A stretch of DNA of 64,000 nt from Dyadobacter koreensis (GCF_900108855.1 NZ_FNXY01000005.1:453061-517060); one strand, 5' to 3'. Positions 53,060 through 62,406 are shown, counted from the first letter of the stretch. Numbers and translations: made by a program. Notes: generated by a model not told the origin, from the letters alone.

Positions 53060-54652
53060 ATGAATAAAAACATACTCGCAGGAATGTTCCTGACGCTCAC
53101 GACTTTGAGCTATGCGCAGGATGATGCGACGAAATATGCAGCGAGCATAACACCTGAGGATTTAAAAAAACATCTGGTCATTATTGCCTCCGACAGTTTG
53201 GAAGGACGCGATACAGGATCTCCCGGACAAAAGAAAGCTGCGGAATATGTTTCGAAATATTTCAAGTCTTACGGTTTGCAGCCGATCGCCGATAATGGCG
53301 ACGGGACAAAATCTTATCTCCAGAAATATAAACTTTACAAACGCAGTTTTGGCGATGTATATGTAAAGATTGATGGAAAGAAATACGAGTTCAATAAGGA
53401 TTTTTACCTGAACGGATTATTAAATGTTCCTGACGAAATCGAAACGCAGGTTGTTTTGGCTGGTTATGGAATTGAGGAATCTTCCTATAATGACTATGCA
53501 AATGTTGATGTAAAGGATAAGTCAGTATTGATTTTTGAAGGTGAGCCAAAATCTGCAGACGGAAAGTTTCTGTTAAGCGGAACGTCAGAAAAGACAAAAT
53601 GGAGTGGTCCGGTTTCCTGGCAGCAAAAGGCCAGATTAGCTTTGGCGAAGGGTGCTAAATATGTATTTATTATCACGGAGAAAAGTGGGGAAGATCTGGA
53701 TAAAGAGATTCGTCAACGTGCAGTGATGTCGAGACGTTTCAGTGCGCCTACTTTAAAACCGGTTCAGGAATCGCCAAATGGTATTGCGTCATTTGTTTTG
53801 ACGCCCGATATGGCGGCGTCATTACTCAAAACGTCACCGCAGAAATTAAGTAAGATAAAGGCAGATCTTGATAAAACAGGGAAACCTTTGACTAAGGGTT
53901 CTACGGGGTACATCGCTTTCCGTGTTGAGCGGGTGAGCGAGATTATTGATACGGAAAACGTTGCCGGCTTTATGGAAGGTTTGGATAAGAAGGACGAAGT
54001 TTTGGTGATTTCCGCGCATTTAGACCATATTGGTATTTCTGCAAACGGTGAAATTAATAATGGTGCAGATGACGATGGTTCCGGAACAGTTTCAATAATT
54101 GAAATCGCTGAGGCTTTTAGTAAGGCAAAAGCAGAAGGTAAGGGGCCGAGAAGAAGTATTCTCTTCCTGAATGTAACCGGTGAAGAAAAAGGACTTTTTG
54201 GTTCGGAATATTATTCTGAAAATCCTCTGCTTCCTTTGGCGAACACGATTGCAGACTTAAATATTGATATGATCGGACGCGTGGATGAAGCGCATAAGAA
54301 TGATCACAAATATGTTTACGTGATCGGTGCAGATAAATTGTCGTCTGAGTTACATGCAATTAGTGAAGAGGCCAATAAGAAATATGTAAATTATAAATTG
54401 GATTACACATTTAACGATCCCAAAGATCCAAACCGTTTTTACTACCGTTCGGATCATTATAATTTTGCCAAGAAAAATATTCCTGTAATTTTTTATTTTA
54501 CAGGGGTTCATGAAGATTATCACCGTCCTGGCGATGATGTTGAAAAGATTCTTTTTGAAAAACAAGCGCCGATTGTTAAACTGGTTTTTTATACTGCCTG
54601 GGAACTGGTCAACCGTGAAGGCCGCATTAAAGTGGACAGTCACAAAGAGTAA
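53060..54652 (+). CDS. M28-family zinc aminopeptidase, secreted
   Basis: A 530-residue exported peptidase. Signal peptide to about residue 19 (LSYAQ), then a helical lead-in, a PA-like insert (about 110-240, VVLAGYGIEESSYNDYANVDV), and the M28 catalytic domain. Metal and catalytic residues are visible: SAHLDHIG (His, Asp), GADDDGSGT (Asp), VTGEEKGLFGSEYY (base Glu and metal Glu), DMIGR (Asp) and the late HEDYHRPGDD (His). It removes N-terminal residues from peptides in the periplasm or outside. Own transcript with downstream terminator. Confidence 0.93.
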   Translation: MNKNILAGMFLTLTTLSYAQDDATKYAASITPEDLKKHLVIIASDSLEGRDTGSPGQKKAAEYVSKYFKSYGLQPIADNGDGTKSYLQKYKLYKRSFGDVYVKIDGKKYEFNKDFYLNGLLNVPDEIETQVVLAGYGIEESSYNDYANVDVKDKSVLIFEGEPKSADGKFLLSGTSEKTKWSGPVSWQQKARLALAKGAKYVFIITEKSGEDLDKEIRQRAVMSRRFSAPTLKPVQESPNGIASFVLTPDMAASLLKTSPQKLSKIKADLDKTGKPLTKGSTGYIAFRVERVSEIIDTENVAGFMEGLDKKDEVLVISAHLDHIGISANGEINNGADDDGSGTVSIIEIAEAFSKAKAEGKGPRRSILFLNVTGEEKGLFGSEYYSENPLLPLANTIADLNIDMIGRVDEAHKNDHKYVYVIGADKLSSELHAISEEANKKYVNYKLDYTFNDPKDPNRFYYRSDHYNFAKKNIPVIFYFTGVHEDYHRPGDDVEKILFEKQAPIVKLVFYTAWELVNREGRIKVDSHKE

Positions 54653-54673
54653 AATTGATATGGTCACACAGAG

Positions 54674-54714
54674 AGACGCAAGGAATAGCCAAAACTTTGC
54701 GTCTTTTTGTTTTT
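54674..54714 (+). terminator. Terminator after the M28 peptidase
   Basis: Stem AGACGCAA (54,674-54,681) with TTGCGTCT (54,697-54,704), followed by TTTTGTTTTT. Confidence 0.8.
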
Positions 54715-54744
54715 AACATAATTGAAAAGTTAATAATACCTGCC

Positions 54745-55611
54745 ATGAAAATTGTTTCATTTCTTCTCGGTCTGCTTGCGTTGACAAATGTTGTTTTCGC
54801 TCAGAATGCGCCAAAAGAAAAATCATTGCTTTGGGAAATTTCCGGTAAAGGGCTTACCAAGCCATCATATCTGTTTGGAACGATACATCTAATTTGTCCA
54901 ACAGATTTTTATCTGAGTCAGCAGTTGAAGAATTCGATTGTGAAAACCCGGCAGCTTGCGTTGGAGATTGATATGGATGATCCCGGATTGATGGCGGCAA
55001 TGACAAAAACGATGTTTATGTCAGGTGATAAAAAGCTTACGGATATTTTACCCGAGCAAGACTATGAACAGCTCAAACAATTTTACAAGGATTCGTTAAA
55101 AATGGATATCTCGGTATTTGGGCGGGCTAAGCCGTTCATGATGATGGGACCGATGTTTAACAAAATTCTCGGCTGCGAGCCGCAGTCTTATGAAATTTCT
55201 CTGATGGGATTGGCAAACAACCAGAAATCGGAGATAATCGGATTAGAAAGTATTGAAGAGCAGATGGCTATTTTTGATACAATTCCTTATGATCGGCAGG
55301 CGGGTATGCTGGTGAGTATGATTGATAAAATGCCGGAAACAAGAAAAGAATTTCGCGACCTGGTAGGATTGTACAAGCAGGAGGATTTGCAAGGTTTATA
55401 TGATCTTACATTGAAAAGTGAATTTGGATTGGATGGCCAGGATGAGGTAATGTTATTTCAGCGCAACCAAAACTGGATCAGCCGTATTGACAAAATTATT
55501 CACGAAAAGCCAACGTTTATTGCTGTCGGAGCGGCGCATTTGGGAGGAGACAAAGGAGTTATCGCTTTATTGAGAAAAGCCGGATTTAAGGTTCGGGCTG
55601 TGGTGAAGTAG
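54745..55611 (+). CDS. TraB/GumN-family protein, secreted
   Basis: I start at ATG 54,745 (MKIVSFLLGLLALTNVVFAQ), giving 288 residues with a signal peptide; the upstream extension crosses the M28 terminator. Family blocks: SLLWEISGKGLTKPSYLFG then TIHLICPTDF at the front, and FIAVGAAHLGGDKGVIALLR near the end. TraB/GumN (TIKI-like) proteins carry two GxxH-type motifs and some are metalloproteases; the role of bacterial ones is mostly unknown. Periplasmic or lipid-side location is inferred. It ends two bases before the convergent nuoN. Confidence 0.9.
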   Translation: MKIVSFLLGLLALTNVVFAQNAPKEKSLLWEISGKGLTKPSYLFGTIHLICPTDFYLSQQLKNSIVKTRQLALEIDMDDPGLMAAMTKTMFMSGDKKLTDILPEQDYEQLKQFYKDSLKMDISVFGRAKPFMMMGPMFNKILGCEPQSYEISLMGLANNQKSEIIGLESIEEQMAIFDTIPYDRQAGMLVSMIDKMPETRKEFRDLVGLYKQEDLQGLYDLTLKSEFGLDGQDEVMLFQRNQNWISRIDKIIHEKPTFIAVGAAHLGGDKGVIALLRKAGFKVRAVVK

Positions 55612-55613
55612 AT

Positions 55614-57071
55614 TTAAAAAGCAGAAATCCAACCCATGATCCATTCCGGATTAAAGAAAAGTAACAAAACGGCGGCTAGTAAAACTCCGGCGATAACTTT
55701 TCCGGTCATACTATCACTTGCCTCTTTGCTTAGCCCATTGGTATTTTTGAAAAATAACAGATAAGGAAGTCTCAAATAATAGGCAAGCGCAATCGCAGCA
55801 TTTAAAATTCCACCGATTAACAACCAAAGCATCCAGGGGAAACCCTGGTCATGGTAGCTGTCCCAGAGCGCAGAAAAAACCAACCATTTTGCGGTAAAAC
55901 CTACGGTTGGGGGAAGACCTGCCAGCGCAACCATAATAACGGTCAGAACGCCGGAAATCCAGATATTTTTTTTTCCTAGTCCTTCAAAAGCTGACAGCTC
56001 TGTTGTAGCCTTTGGCTGTAAAAGATCTATCAGGAAGAAGGATGCCATATTGATTACGACATAGGCTGCGGTATAAAAAGTGGCCGTTTCAAATCCAAAA
56101 CGGCTGTATGCGGCAACACCGACAACAAGATAACCTGCCTGGGCAATGGAAGAATACGCCAGTAATCGCCGGGCGTTTGTCTGCCAGAGAGCTGCGACAT
56201 TGCCAATGGTAATACTGATCAGAGAAATTCCACCCAGCACCGGGAAATATTGTGCCGGTAAAACAGAAGCCAGTCGCATCAATACGAGAATAACCGCAGC
56301 TTTGGGCGCAACGGAAAGAAAGGAAACGAGTGGGGTAGGGGAGGCTTCATAAACATCGGGTGTCCAGACATGAAACGGAACGAGTGACAATTTGAAGAGA
56401 GCTCCCGCCAGAGTCAGTACGATCGAAACAGTGATAACCAGGTTTGAATTATTCATCAAACCTGCACTCATAGCTCCATTTGTAATATCCATGGTACCTG
56501 AAAGTCCATAAATCAGGGAAATGCCATAAAGCATAATCGCTGAACTTGCTGCTCCGAAAAGCAAGTACTTCAAGCCTCCTTCCGCCGCTTTTTTATAAGG
56601 TGAAATAGCCACCAACAGATAGCTGCTGATTGATATTAATTCAAGGGACAAGTAAATAGTCAGCAAATGCGTAGACATCGTCAGCAGATTCAGACCAGCT
56701 ACTGTGGCAATGAGTATCGCGTAAAATTCAGGAGGGAAATCGTATTTTAAAACTCTGACGTGAATCAGGGCGAAAATCCAGGCGATGACTATCAACAATT
56801 TGAAAAATACGGCCTGATGATCAAGAAATAACATGGGATAAAACCGAAACGCGGGTTTCTCATTCCATTGTCCCAAAACCAATACCAGTGTTATCAGGCT
56901 TCCTGCAAAAGCTATATTTTGAAGCCATGAAGAGGCTTTCTTTTTTTCGAACTGTTTAAATAAAACCAATTCCGAAAATAGAAAAAAACAAAAAAACACT
57001 GCCAGGAAAATCTCAGGAGCAATTCCTCCCAAGCTTTGGCGTATATGGATGAGTTGTTCGTTTAAGTTCAA
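55614..57071 (-). CDS. nuoN: NADH-quinone oxidoreductase subunit N, isolated
   Basis: A 485-residue inner-membrane subunit of complex I, one of the three antiporter-like proton-pumping subunits, with about 14 TM helices. Characteristic blocks: LLTIYLSLELISISSYLLVA with the key Glu, the Lys helix in GALFKLSLVPFHVWTPDVYEASPTP, and SIAQAGYLVVG. The start is uncertain: TTG at 57,071 (reading MNLNEQLIHIRQSLGG, like other NuoN) is preferred over TTG 57,107, which sits on a promoter-like CATCTTTG. Other nuo genes are not adjacent; upstream is a divergent unrelated gene. Confidence 0.92.
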   Translation of the reverse strand: MNLNEQLIHIRQSLGGIAPEIFLAVFFCFFLFSELVLFKQFEKKKASSWLQNIAFAGSLITLVLVLGQWNEKPAFRFYPMLFLDHQAVFFKLLIVIAWIFALIHVRVLKYDFPPEFYAILIATVAGLNLLTMSTHLLTIYLSLELISISSYLLVAISPYKKAAEGGLKYLLFGAASSAIMLYGISLIYGLSGTMDITNGAMSAGLMNNSNLVITVSIVLTLAGALFKLSLVPFHVWTPDVYEASPTPLVSFLSVAPKAAVILVLMRLASVLPAQYFPVLGGISLISITIGNVAALWQTNARRLLAYSSIAQAGYLVVGVAAYSRFGFETATFYTAAYVVINMASFFLIDLLQPKATTELSAFEGLGKKNIWISGVLTVIMVALAGLPPTVGFTAKWLVFSALWDSYHDQGFPWMLWLLIGGILNAAIALAYYLRLPYLLFFKNTNGLSKEASDSMTGKVIAGVLLAAVLLLFFNPEWIMGWISAF

Positions 57072-57174
57072 AAGCGCGGGTACAATTTTTTTGGCAAAAG
57101 TACACAAAGATGGTAGGGAATCTATAACATCAAAAGGATTAAACCAAAAATTACTTTATAAACTAAATCACATC

Positions 57175-57810
57175 ATGAAAAATTTACAACAGCTTCTGTT
57201 TATCGTTTCTTTATTTTTCGGGATGAATGCAGTGGCTCAAGACTCAACCGGCTTGACTGGCACTCCTTTAAAAATAGCTGAATATACAAGTGAGAACTCG
57301 CCCTATTTGACTAAAGAATGGTACCGTGGGCTTGTAAGGGATAAAGCAGGAAAACCATATGACGGCGTTCTTCTAAATTATGATCTTGTGAAGGATGAGA
57401 TTATATATAAAAACGATTCGAGTGCCTTTATACTTGGGCCGGAAATTACCGAGTTTAACATCCCGACCGGCACAGCGTTATACACTTTCAAACGTGGTTA
57501 TCCTGCGACGGTCGGTTTAACTGACCAAAGTTTTTACCAGGTTCTTTATGATGGGAATACTAAACTTTTGAAACATTATAAGAAATCACAAAGCAGTACA
57601 CCAGATGAAAGCTTGTATATCTTGAAAGGTGATAAATTAACGCCAATCCAGTTGAAAGACCGGAACAGCTTTTTGAAGGTATTATCGGATGAAAAAAATA
57701 AAATGAATTATGTGATCAAAGAAGAAAACCTTGATTTCGACGGCGCGGATGATGTAGCTAAACTTCTTGCCGAATATGACGCATACAAAGCAGGCAGAGG
57801 AGGAAATTAA
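57175..57810 (+). CDS. Unrecognised secreted protein
   Basis: Starting at ATG 57,175 (MKNLQQLLFIVSLFFGMNAVAQ) this is a 211-residue protein with a clear signal peptide; the longer frame would overlap the nuoN promoter. The mature part, DSTGLTGTPLKIAEYTSENSP onward (here cut to 20), has mixed alpha/beta character with Lys- and Asp-rich segments such as DEKNKMNYVIKEENLDFDGA. I recognise no domain. Monocistronic, divergent from nuoN, ending at a strong terminator. Confidence 0.7.
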   Translation: MKNLQQLLFIVSLFFGMNAVAQDSTGLTGTPLKIAEYTSENSPYLTKEWYRGLVRDKAGKPYDGVLLNYDLVKDEIIYKNDSSAFILGPEITEFNIPTGTALYTFKRGYPATVGLTDQSFYQVLYDGNTKLLKHYKKSQSSTPDESLYILKGDKLTPIQLKDRNSFLKVLSDEKNKMNYVIKEENLDFDGADDVAKLLAEYDAYKAGRGGN

Positions 57811-57826
57811 TATTCACCCGTTAATA

Positions 57827-57872
57827 AACAAGAAGACCCGGAATGGAGCAATCCATTCCGGGTCTTCTTGTT
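57827..57872. terminator. Bidirectional terminator
   Basis: Exact 21-bp arms (57,827-57,847; 57,852-57,872; core GAAGACCCGGAATGGA) and a GCAA tetraloop between convergent genes. The T-run is weak but the stem is very stable. Confidence 0.8.
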
Positions 57873-57884
57873 ACCGGTATATGA

Positions 57885-58373
57885 TTACTGAGCTACATCC
57901 TCAGTTTTCTTCTTCTTTTTGGTGAAAACATAAACCACGCCGAAATGACTTTTTAAGACACCACTATCAAACTTATCTTTAACATAAGGATTCAGTTCGA
58001 GCGCCAGTTGAATATTCCGGTTTTGTGGTAAAGGTTTAATTCTTACGCCAACGTTTAAGGAATAACCATCAACAGTGATAAGATCTGCTTTTGAATCAGC
58101 AATTCTGTATAACGGGTTGAGGCGTACACCTCCGCCGACATACCATTGCGTTATCTCACCTCTTTTTAAATTGATCATCGGGAGGATATCCACACTCAGG
58201 CTGCTGAAAAGCGAATTAGTCTGGAAACGCCCGTCGACCCAAAATATATTTCTCGGATTTGTGCTGACAGTCAGTAAATTACTCCATGGGTAATAACCCG
58301 CCGATCCCTGAGCTTTTAATCCGTTGATACCGCAAATCAGAAAAAATACGGGCAGTACTAAAAATCGTTTCAT
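57885..58373 (-). CDS. Small outer-membrane beta-barrel-like protein
   Basis: A 162-residue exported protein with signal peptide MKRFLVLPVFFLICGINGLKAQ (split: 22 residues with cleavage after KAQ). The rest alternates hydrophobic and polar residues in short strands (WVDGRFQTNSLFSSLSVDIL, VGGGVRLNPLYRI, YSLNVGVRIKPL) and ends with a strand FGVVYVFTKKKKK. This fits a small eight-strand outer-membrane barrel of Bacteroidota, although the Lys-rich C-terminus is unusual because barrels normally end in an aromatic residue. Function unknown. Confidence 0.65.
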   Translation of the reverse strand: MKRFLVLPVFFLICGINGLKAQGSAGYYPWSNLLTVSTNPRNIFWVDGRFQTNSLFSSLSVDILPMINLKRGEITQWYVGGGVRLNPLYRIADSKADLITVDGYSLNVGVRIKPLPQNRNIQLALELNPYVKDKFDSGVLKSHFGVVYVFTKKKKKTEDVAQ

Positions 58374-58420
58374 GTATAAGGTAATGTTGAAAAGTATACT
58401 GCACTCAGAAATTAAAGAGT

Positions 58421-59743
58421 TTAGCGACGAAGTGCTTTGCTCATTTTTCCTGCTGCCTGCATTGTATTCATTTTCTTCATCATCTTACGCATTTCGTCGA
58501 ATTGTTTCAGAAGATTATTGACCTGCAAAATTGACGTTCCACTACCGGTAGCAATGCGTTTTTTACGGCTACCGTCGATAATATCCGGATTTTCACGCTC
58601 TTTTTTCGTCATTGACTGGATGATGGCTTCGATCGGTTTGAACGATTCGTTGTCAATGTTCACATCTTTCATAGCACTACCCATACCCGGGATCATACCG
58701 ATCAGATCTTTCACATTACCCATTTTCTTGATCTGCTGAAGCTGTCCCAAAAAGTCGTCAAAGTCGAATTTGTTTTGACGCATTTTTGCATTAATGCGTT
58801 TCGCTTCGTCTTCGTCAAACGCCTGTTGAGCACGTTCAACCAAAGAAATAACGTCACCCATACCTAGGATCCTGCTCGCCATACGATCAGGATAGAAGGA
58901 GTCAAGGGCTTCCATTTTTTCCCCTGTACTGATATACTTTATTGGCTTGTCAACAATCTGGCGAATCGAAAGAGCAGCTCCACCTCGCGCATCACCATCT
59001 AATTTGGTTAGCACGACGCCGTCAAAATTCAAACGTTCGTTGAAGGTTTTGGCAGTATTAACTGCATCCTGACCCGTCATCGAATCCACAACGAAGAGGA
59101 TTTCAGAAGGTTTTACGGCAGATTTAATATCTTCAACCTCCTGCATCATCACTTCGTCCACTGCCAAACGACCGGCGGTATCGACGATAACAATCTTTTT
59201 ACCAATTTTTCTTGCATGAGCTACTGCGTTCGTAGCGATCGCAACAGCACTTTTGTTTTCAGGCTCTGAATAAACCTCAACACCAACCTGCTCTCCAAGA
59301 ACTTTTAACTGGTCAATCGCAGCAGGACGGTAGACGTCGCAGGCTACCAAAAGCACCTGTCTTCCTTGTTTTTTCAACAAAGCAGAAAGCTTTCCTGAAA
59401 AAGTGGTCTTACCAGAACCTTGTAAACCGGCGATCAAAATAACAGCAGGATCTCCCTTGATGTTGATTCCTTCCGCCTGGCCGCCCATTAGTTCAGTTAA
59501 TTCTTCCTGAACAATTTTGACAAACATCTGGCCCGGTTCTACGGATATTAATATTTTACGGTCCAGCGCTTTTTCTCTGATCCGGTCTGTAATTTCTTTG
59601 GCAACTTTAAAGTTTACATCAGCGTCAACTAACGCTTTACGAACCTCTTTTGTAGTAGCGGCAACATTTATATCGGAAATGCGATCCTTCCCTTTTAAAG
59701 TACGAAAGGCATTGTTTAGCTTATCCTGTAAGTTTTCAAACAT
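58421..59743 (-). CDS. ffh: Signal recognition particle protein Ffh
   Basis: A 440-residue GTPase that, with 4.5S RNA, delivers nascent membrane proteins to FtsY. The N domain precedes G1 GLQGSGKTTFSGKL (about 107-120), G2 DVYRPAAIDQLKVLGEQ, G3 DTAGR, G4 TKLDGDARGGAAL and G5 GTGEK-like STGEKMEALDSF. The C-terminal M domain (about 295-440) is methionine-rich (GMIPGMGSAMK, MRKMMKKMNTMQAAGKMSKA). Own promoter TACCTTTG about 45 bases upstream. Confidence 0.97.
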   Translation of the reverse strand: MFENLQDKLNNAFRTLKGKDRISDINVAATTKEVRKALVDADVNFKVAKEITDRIREKALDRKILISVEPGQMFVKIVQEELTELMGGQAEGINIKGDPAVILIAGLQGSGKTTFSGKLSALLKKQGRQVLLVACDVYRPAAIDQLKVLGEQVGVEVYSEPENKSAVAIATNAVAHARKIGKKIVIVDTAGRLAVDEVMMQEVEDIKSAVKPSEILFVVDSMTGQDAVNTAKTFNERLNFDGVVLTKLDGDARGGAALSIRQIVDKPIKYISTGEKMEALDSFYPDRMASRILGMGDVISLVERAQQAFDEDEAKRINAKMRQNKFDFDDFLGQLQQIKKMGNVKDLIGMIPGMGSAMKDVNIDNESFKPIEAIIQSMTKKERENPDIIDGSRKKRIATGSGTSILQVNNLLKQFDEMRKMMKKMNTMQAAGKMSKALRR

Positions 59744-59786
59744 AAATTGGTATGGATGAGATCGGAACTTGAATTGAAATAATTCA

Positions 59787-59794
59787 CAAAGGTA
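59787..59794 (-). promoter_or_regulatory. -7 element of ffh
   Basis: TACCTTTG on the minus strand matches TAnnTTTG about 45 bases before the ffh ATG. Confidence 0.5.
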
Positions 59795-59799
59795 TAAAT

Positions 59800-59843
59800 A
59801 AAATAAGGAGTACAGGAAAGTTGCTTCCCATACTCCTTATTTT
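59800..59843 (-). terminator. Terminator after the MscS channel gene
   Basis: Exact 13-bp arms AAAATAAGGAGTA / TACTCCTTATTTT (59,800-59,812; 59,831-59,843), 33 bases after the mscS stop codon. The ffh -7 element abuts it. Confidence 0.85.
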
Positions 59844-59875
59844 TATTCAATTTTTATAAAGTATTTGTTAAAATG

Positions 59876-60688
59876 TTATTGTTTTAGTGCAACACTTAAC
59901 TCGGCAGGTTTTGGAGCCCCGATGTTGTCAACCGAATATTGTTTGCTTATTCCTTCGTTTACATAGTAATATGTATCCCAATAATTTTCACTGAGCGTCC
60001 AGACACGCACATCAAAGAAAATTGCATTTTCGGTCAGTTTGGTAACTAAAATATCATGTTCAACATCTTTCAAAGCCGTCGGGCAGGAATTAGTAACTTT
60101 TCTGATCGAAGATCTGATCGCGTCAACTCCGTTTTGGCTGCCGGCTGCAAAAACCATATCTACTCTTATTCTTCCCTTACCTGAAATATTAGTAATCGGC
60201 GCTGTAGATAAAGCACCGTTTGGAAGAATGATCGTTTTATTATCCACCGTAACCAGAATGGTATTAAAAATTTGAATCGCTTCTACAACGCCCGTAAAAC
60301 CCTGTGCATTAATCAGATCACCGACACGATAGGGCTTGAAGATCAGAATTAAAACCCCTCCTGCAAAATTGGCAAGACTGCCTTGCAATGCAAAACCTAC
60401 GGCCAAACTGGCTGCACCCAGCACGGCAACAAATGAAGTCGTCTGAATTCCCAGAATTCCTGCAATACTTAAAAGAAGCATCACATTGAGCATGACACTG
60501 ATCAGAGAGTTGAGGAAGGGCTGAACATCACGATCAACATGTCTTTTGTCCATTAACGTACTGACCATCGAAGTGATTTTTCCGATAACAATTCGTCCGA
60601 TGATTAGAACAAGGATTGCGAGTAAAATTTTGCCGCCGTACTCGGAAGCCGTAGCAATAATCTGAGCCTTGATAAGGTCGTAATTCAT
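59876..60688 (-). CDS. Small-conductance mechanosensitive channel (MscS family)
   Basis: A 270-residue inner-membrane channel that releases solutes on osmotic down-shock. Three TM helices lie in residues 15-110; TM3 contains the Gly/Ala-packed pore motif AAASLAVGFALQGSLANFAGG (read here from residue 88, split), with the Gln-Gly-Ser-Leu-(Ala/Gly)-Asn-Phe sequence that marks the family. The beta domain follows: YRVGDLINAQGFTGVVEAIQ and IILPNGALSTAPITN. A short C-terminal alpha/beta domain ends it. Monocistronic. Confidence 0.94.
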   Translation of the reverse strand: MNYDLIKAQIIATASEYGGKILLAILVLIIGRIVIGKITSMVSTLMDKRHVDRDVQPFLNSLISVMLNVMLLLSIAGILGIQTTSFVAVLGAASLAVGFALQGSLANFAGGVLILIFKPYRVGDLINAQGFTGVVEAIQIFNTILVTVDNKTIILPNGALSTAPITNISGKGRIRVDMVFAAGSQNGVDAIRSSIRKVTNSCPTALKDVEHDILVTKLTENAIFFDVRVWTLSENYWDTYYYVNEGISKQYSVDNIGAPKPAELSVALKQ

Positions 60689-60876
60689 AATTTTGAGGAT
60701 AGAGAATGTATAATGATTTGTTATTTTATTTTTTAGACAAATACACTATAGAAAAGTCACTCCTATCCTCAAAATATATATCAATGAGCGGGTTAAATTA
60801 ATTAACAGATTAATAGCTTTTATTTTACATGTCGCTCTTATTGCCCGGCTACAATTACTTTACAATCAGCGACTTT

Positions 60877-61527
60877 CTACTTACATCTAAAAAATAACTG
60901 GGTTGAAAATCCGCCTGAAAACAATAGCTGAGACATATCTTTTGTATAGCCAATGCCGGGGTAATAATCAGGAGGAGGCATATCCCCTGGACGAATAGCA
61001 ATTGCATTTCTGATTAGAAAGCGAAGAGATAATTTTTTGTTTAATTTCAGGTCGTAGGCCGCATATCCTTCTGCACCAAATGCCAGACTTTCCTTTTCAT
61101 GGAAACTGCCGGTATAGTCTCCGAACGTCGGACCTTTAAATTGATAATTACTCTTAAAGCCAGAAATTGAAAACATAGGCCCGACGCCGCCGCTTATTGG
61201 TATTCTGCGATTACTTGCTTCAAATGCCATTTTAATATAAACTCCCTGAAATTGCTGGGAACTGACCTGTCGACTGGGATCAATCTTGGAGCGGCCTTTC
61301 GCAAAACCTGCGCTGATCAGGATACTTTTTCCTGGTTTTTGTCTGTTAAACCGAACATAGGGTTCTATGACGAGCGTTTTCCTAATAAAATATTTTTCAG
61401 GAAACACGTAAGAAGGAATCCCTTTTACAACGTCAATGCCAACATAAACCGGCGTTGAGTAAATTTTCTGTGCACTGGCATTTATACAAACCAGACATAC
61501 GATCATAAAGGAGAGGAGCGCTTTCAT
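60877..61527 (-). CDS. Predicted outer-membrane protein, coupled to a lipoprotein
   Basis: A 216-residue protein with signal peptide to about residue 19 (INASAQ). The mature part is strand-rich, aromatic and amphipathic (VGGVGPMFSISGFKS-like SGGVGPMFSISGF, YAAYDLKLNKKLSLRFLIRN, LLFSGGFSTQLFFRCK), fitting a small beta barrel of the OmpA/porin-like type in Bacteroidota. Family not recognised. It overlaps the lipoprotein gene before it by four bases, so the two products likely work in the same place. Confidence 0.65.
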   Translation of the reverse strand: MKALLSFMIVCLVCINASAQKIYSTPVYVGIDVVKGIPSYVFPEKYFIRKTLVIEPYVRFNRQKPGKSILISAGFAKGRSKIDPSRQVSSQQFQGVYIKMAFEASNRRIPISGGVGPMFSISGFKSNYQFKGPTFGDYTGSFHEKESLAFGAEGYAAYDLKLNKKLSLRFLIRNAIAIRPGDMPPPDYYPGIGYTKDMSQLLFSGGFSTQLFFRCK

Positions 61528-62006
61528 AAAGTTACGTCAACATTAATTCCATTACCGCCTGTTCCACCCGTAAATGTCACTTTTTCCATCAGATACGAAT
61601 CATAAGATACATTCACCTTACTGAAAGTAGATTTACTATCCTCTGATCTGGCTGGCCTTTTGGTGTCCACCACAAAACCGCAGTCTTTTTTGTAATAAAA
61701 GTCTCGTTGATAGAAAAGTGTTAAGGTGTCGGTTCTGTTTTCAAATTCAAACACATAAGTTGTGCTGTCAGCCAACAGAGATATTGGAAAAGCCAGTGTG
61801 AGAAACAGCCGGGAGTTATTGAAGTCTTCAGTTTGCTTATTGAATATTTGCTGATCCAGCGCTCCCAAGGCATAAACCTGATTTAAATGAAGAGAGTCTT
61901 TTTCTCGGTGAAAATTAATTCCTACTGTCAGTTCTTGTTGAGGACCGCAATCTACACAACCGTATAAGACCACAATAATAAAAAGGAGGGGCAAAAATTT
62001 TTTCAT
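61524..62006 (-). CDS. Predicted lipoprotein, coupled to the outer-membrane protein
   Basis: From ATG 62,006 (MKKFLPLLFIIVVLYGC) this is a 160-residue lipoprotein with Cys17; the longer frame to 62,069 adds 21 unlikely residues. The mature chain is beta-rich (TLAFPISLLADSTTYVFEFE, NRTDTLTLFYQRDFYYKKDC) and holds further cysteines. No family recognised. Four-base ATGA overlap with the barrel-like gene. Confidence 0.65.
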   Translation of the reverse strand: MKKFLPLLFIIVVLYGCVDCGPQQELTVGINFHREKDSLHLNQVYALGALDQQIFNKQTEDFNNSRLFLTLAFPISLLADSTTYVFEFENRTDTLTLFYQRDFYYKKDCGFVVDTKRPARSEDSKSTFSKVNVSYDSYLMEKVTFTGGTGGNGINVDVTL

Positions 62007-62127
62007 TGTTGAGTAGTTAAATGTTTGTTTTTCAAGGGACAATAATAGCGTGGGAATGGTTGTGCCCATATTAAAATTTTATGATCCCATACAGATTTGT
62101 TAGTTTAGTTAACCAATATTTTATAGA

Positions 62128-62395
62128 ATGTCAGCTGTCACACAAATTACTTATACTGAAGGAGAATATTTTCAAATGAAGGTGAAAGCCGATTACAAAA
62201 GTGAATATTTCCGGGGCGAAATTTTCATAAAAGCATGAGGTACGCCTAATCATAATCTCTGACTCCGTGCAGAAGATGCTGGTAACTTTATCGCTCAGCG
62301 GCCATTCAAATCATCGAGATAACTTGGAATTATCCGATTTATGTGAAGGAACTGATAATGTAAAAGAAGGATGGACTGTTCCCGAAGAGTAATTT
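62128..62395 (+). pseudogene. Uma2-family (DUF820) nuclease gene remnant
   Basis: ATG 62,128 opens a 36-codon frame reading ITYTEGEYFQMKVKADYKSE then YFRGEIFIKA, the N-terminal signature of Uma2 PD-(D/E)xK-like proteins. The in-frame TGA at 62,236 interrupts just where the family continues with a G-x-PNHN block; GTPNHNL follows in the same frame after the stop and is ended by another TGA. Beyond that, no further family motif is legible, although one frame stays open to 62,394. The gene has lost its catalytic half and is dead. Confidence 0.7.
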
Positions 62396-62398
62396 TTC

Positions 62399-62406
62399 TA
62401 TCTTTG
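62399..62406 (+). promoter_or_regulatory. -7 element of the exbB/exbD operon
   Basis: TATCTTTG matches TAnnTTTG exactly; about 105 bases before the exbB-like ATG. Confidence 0.5.
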
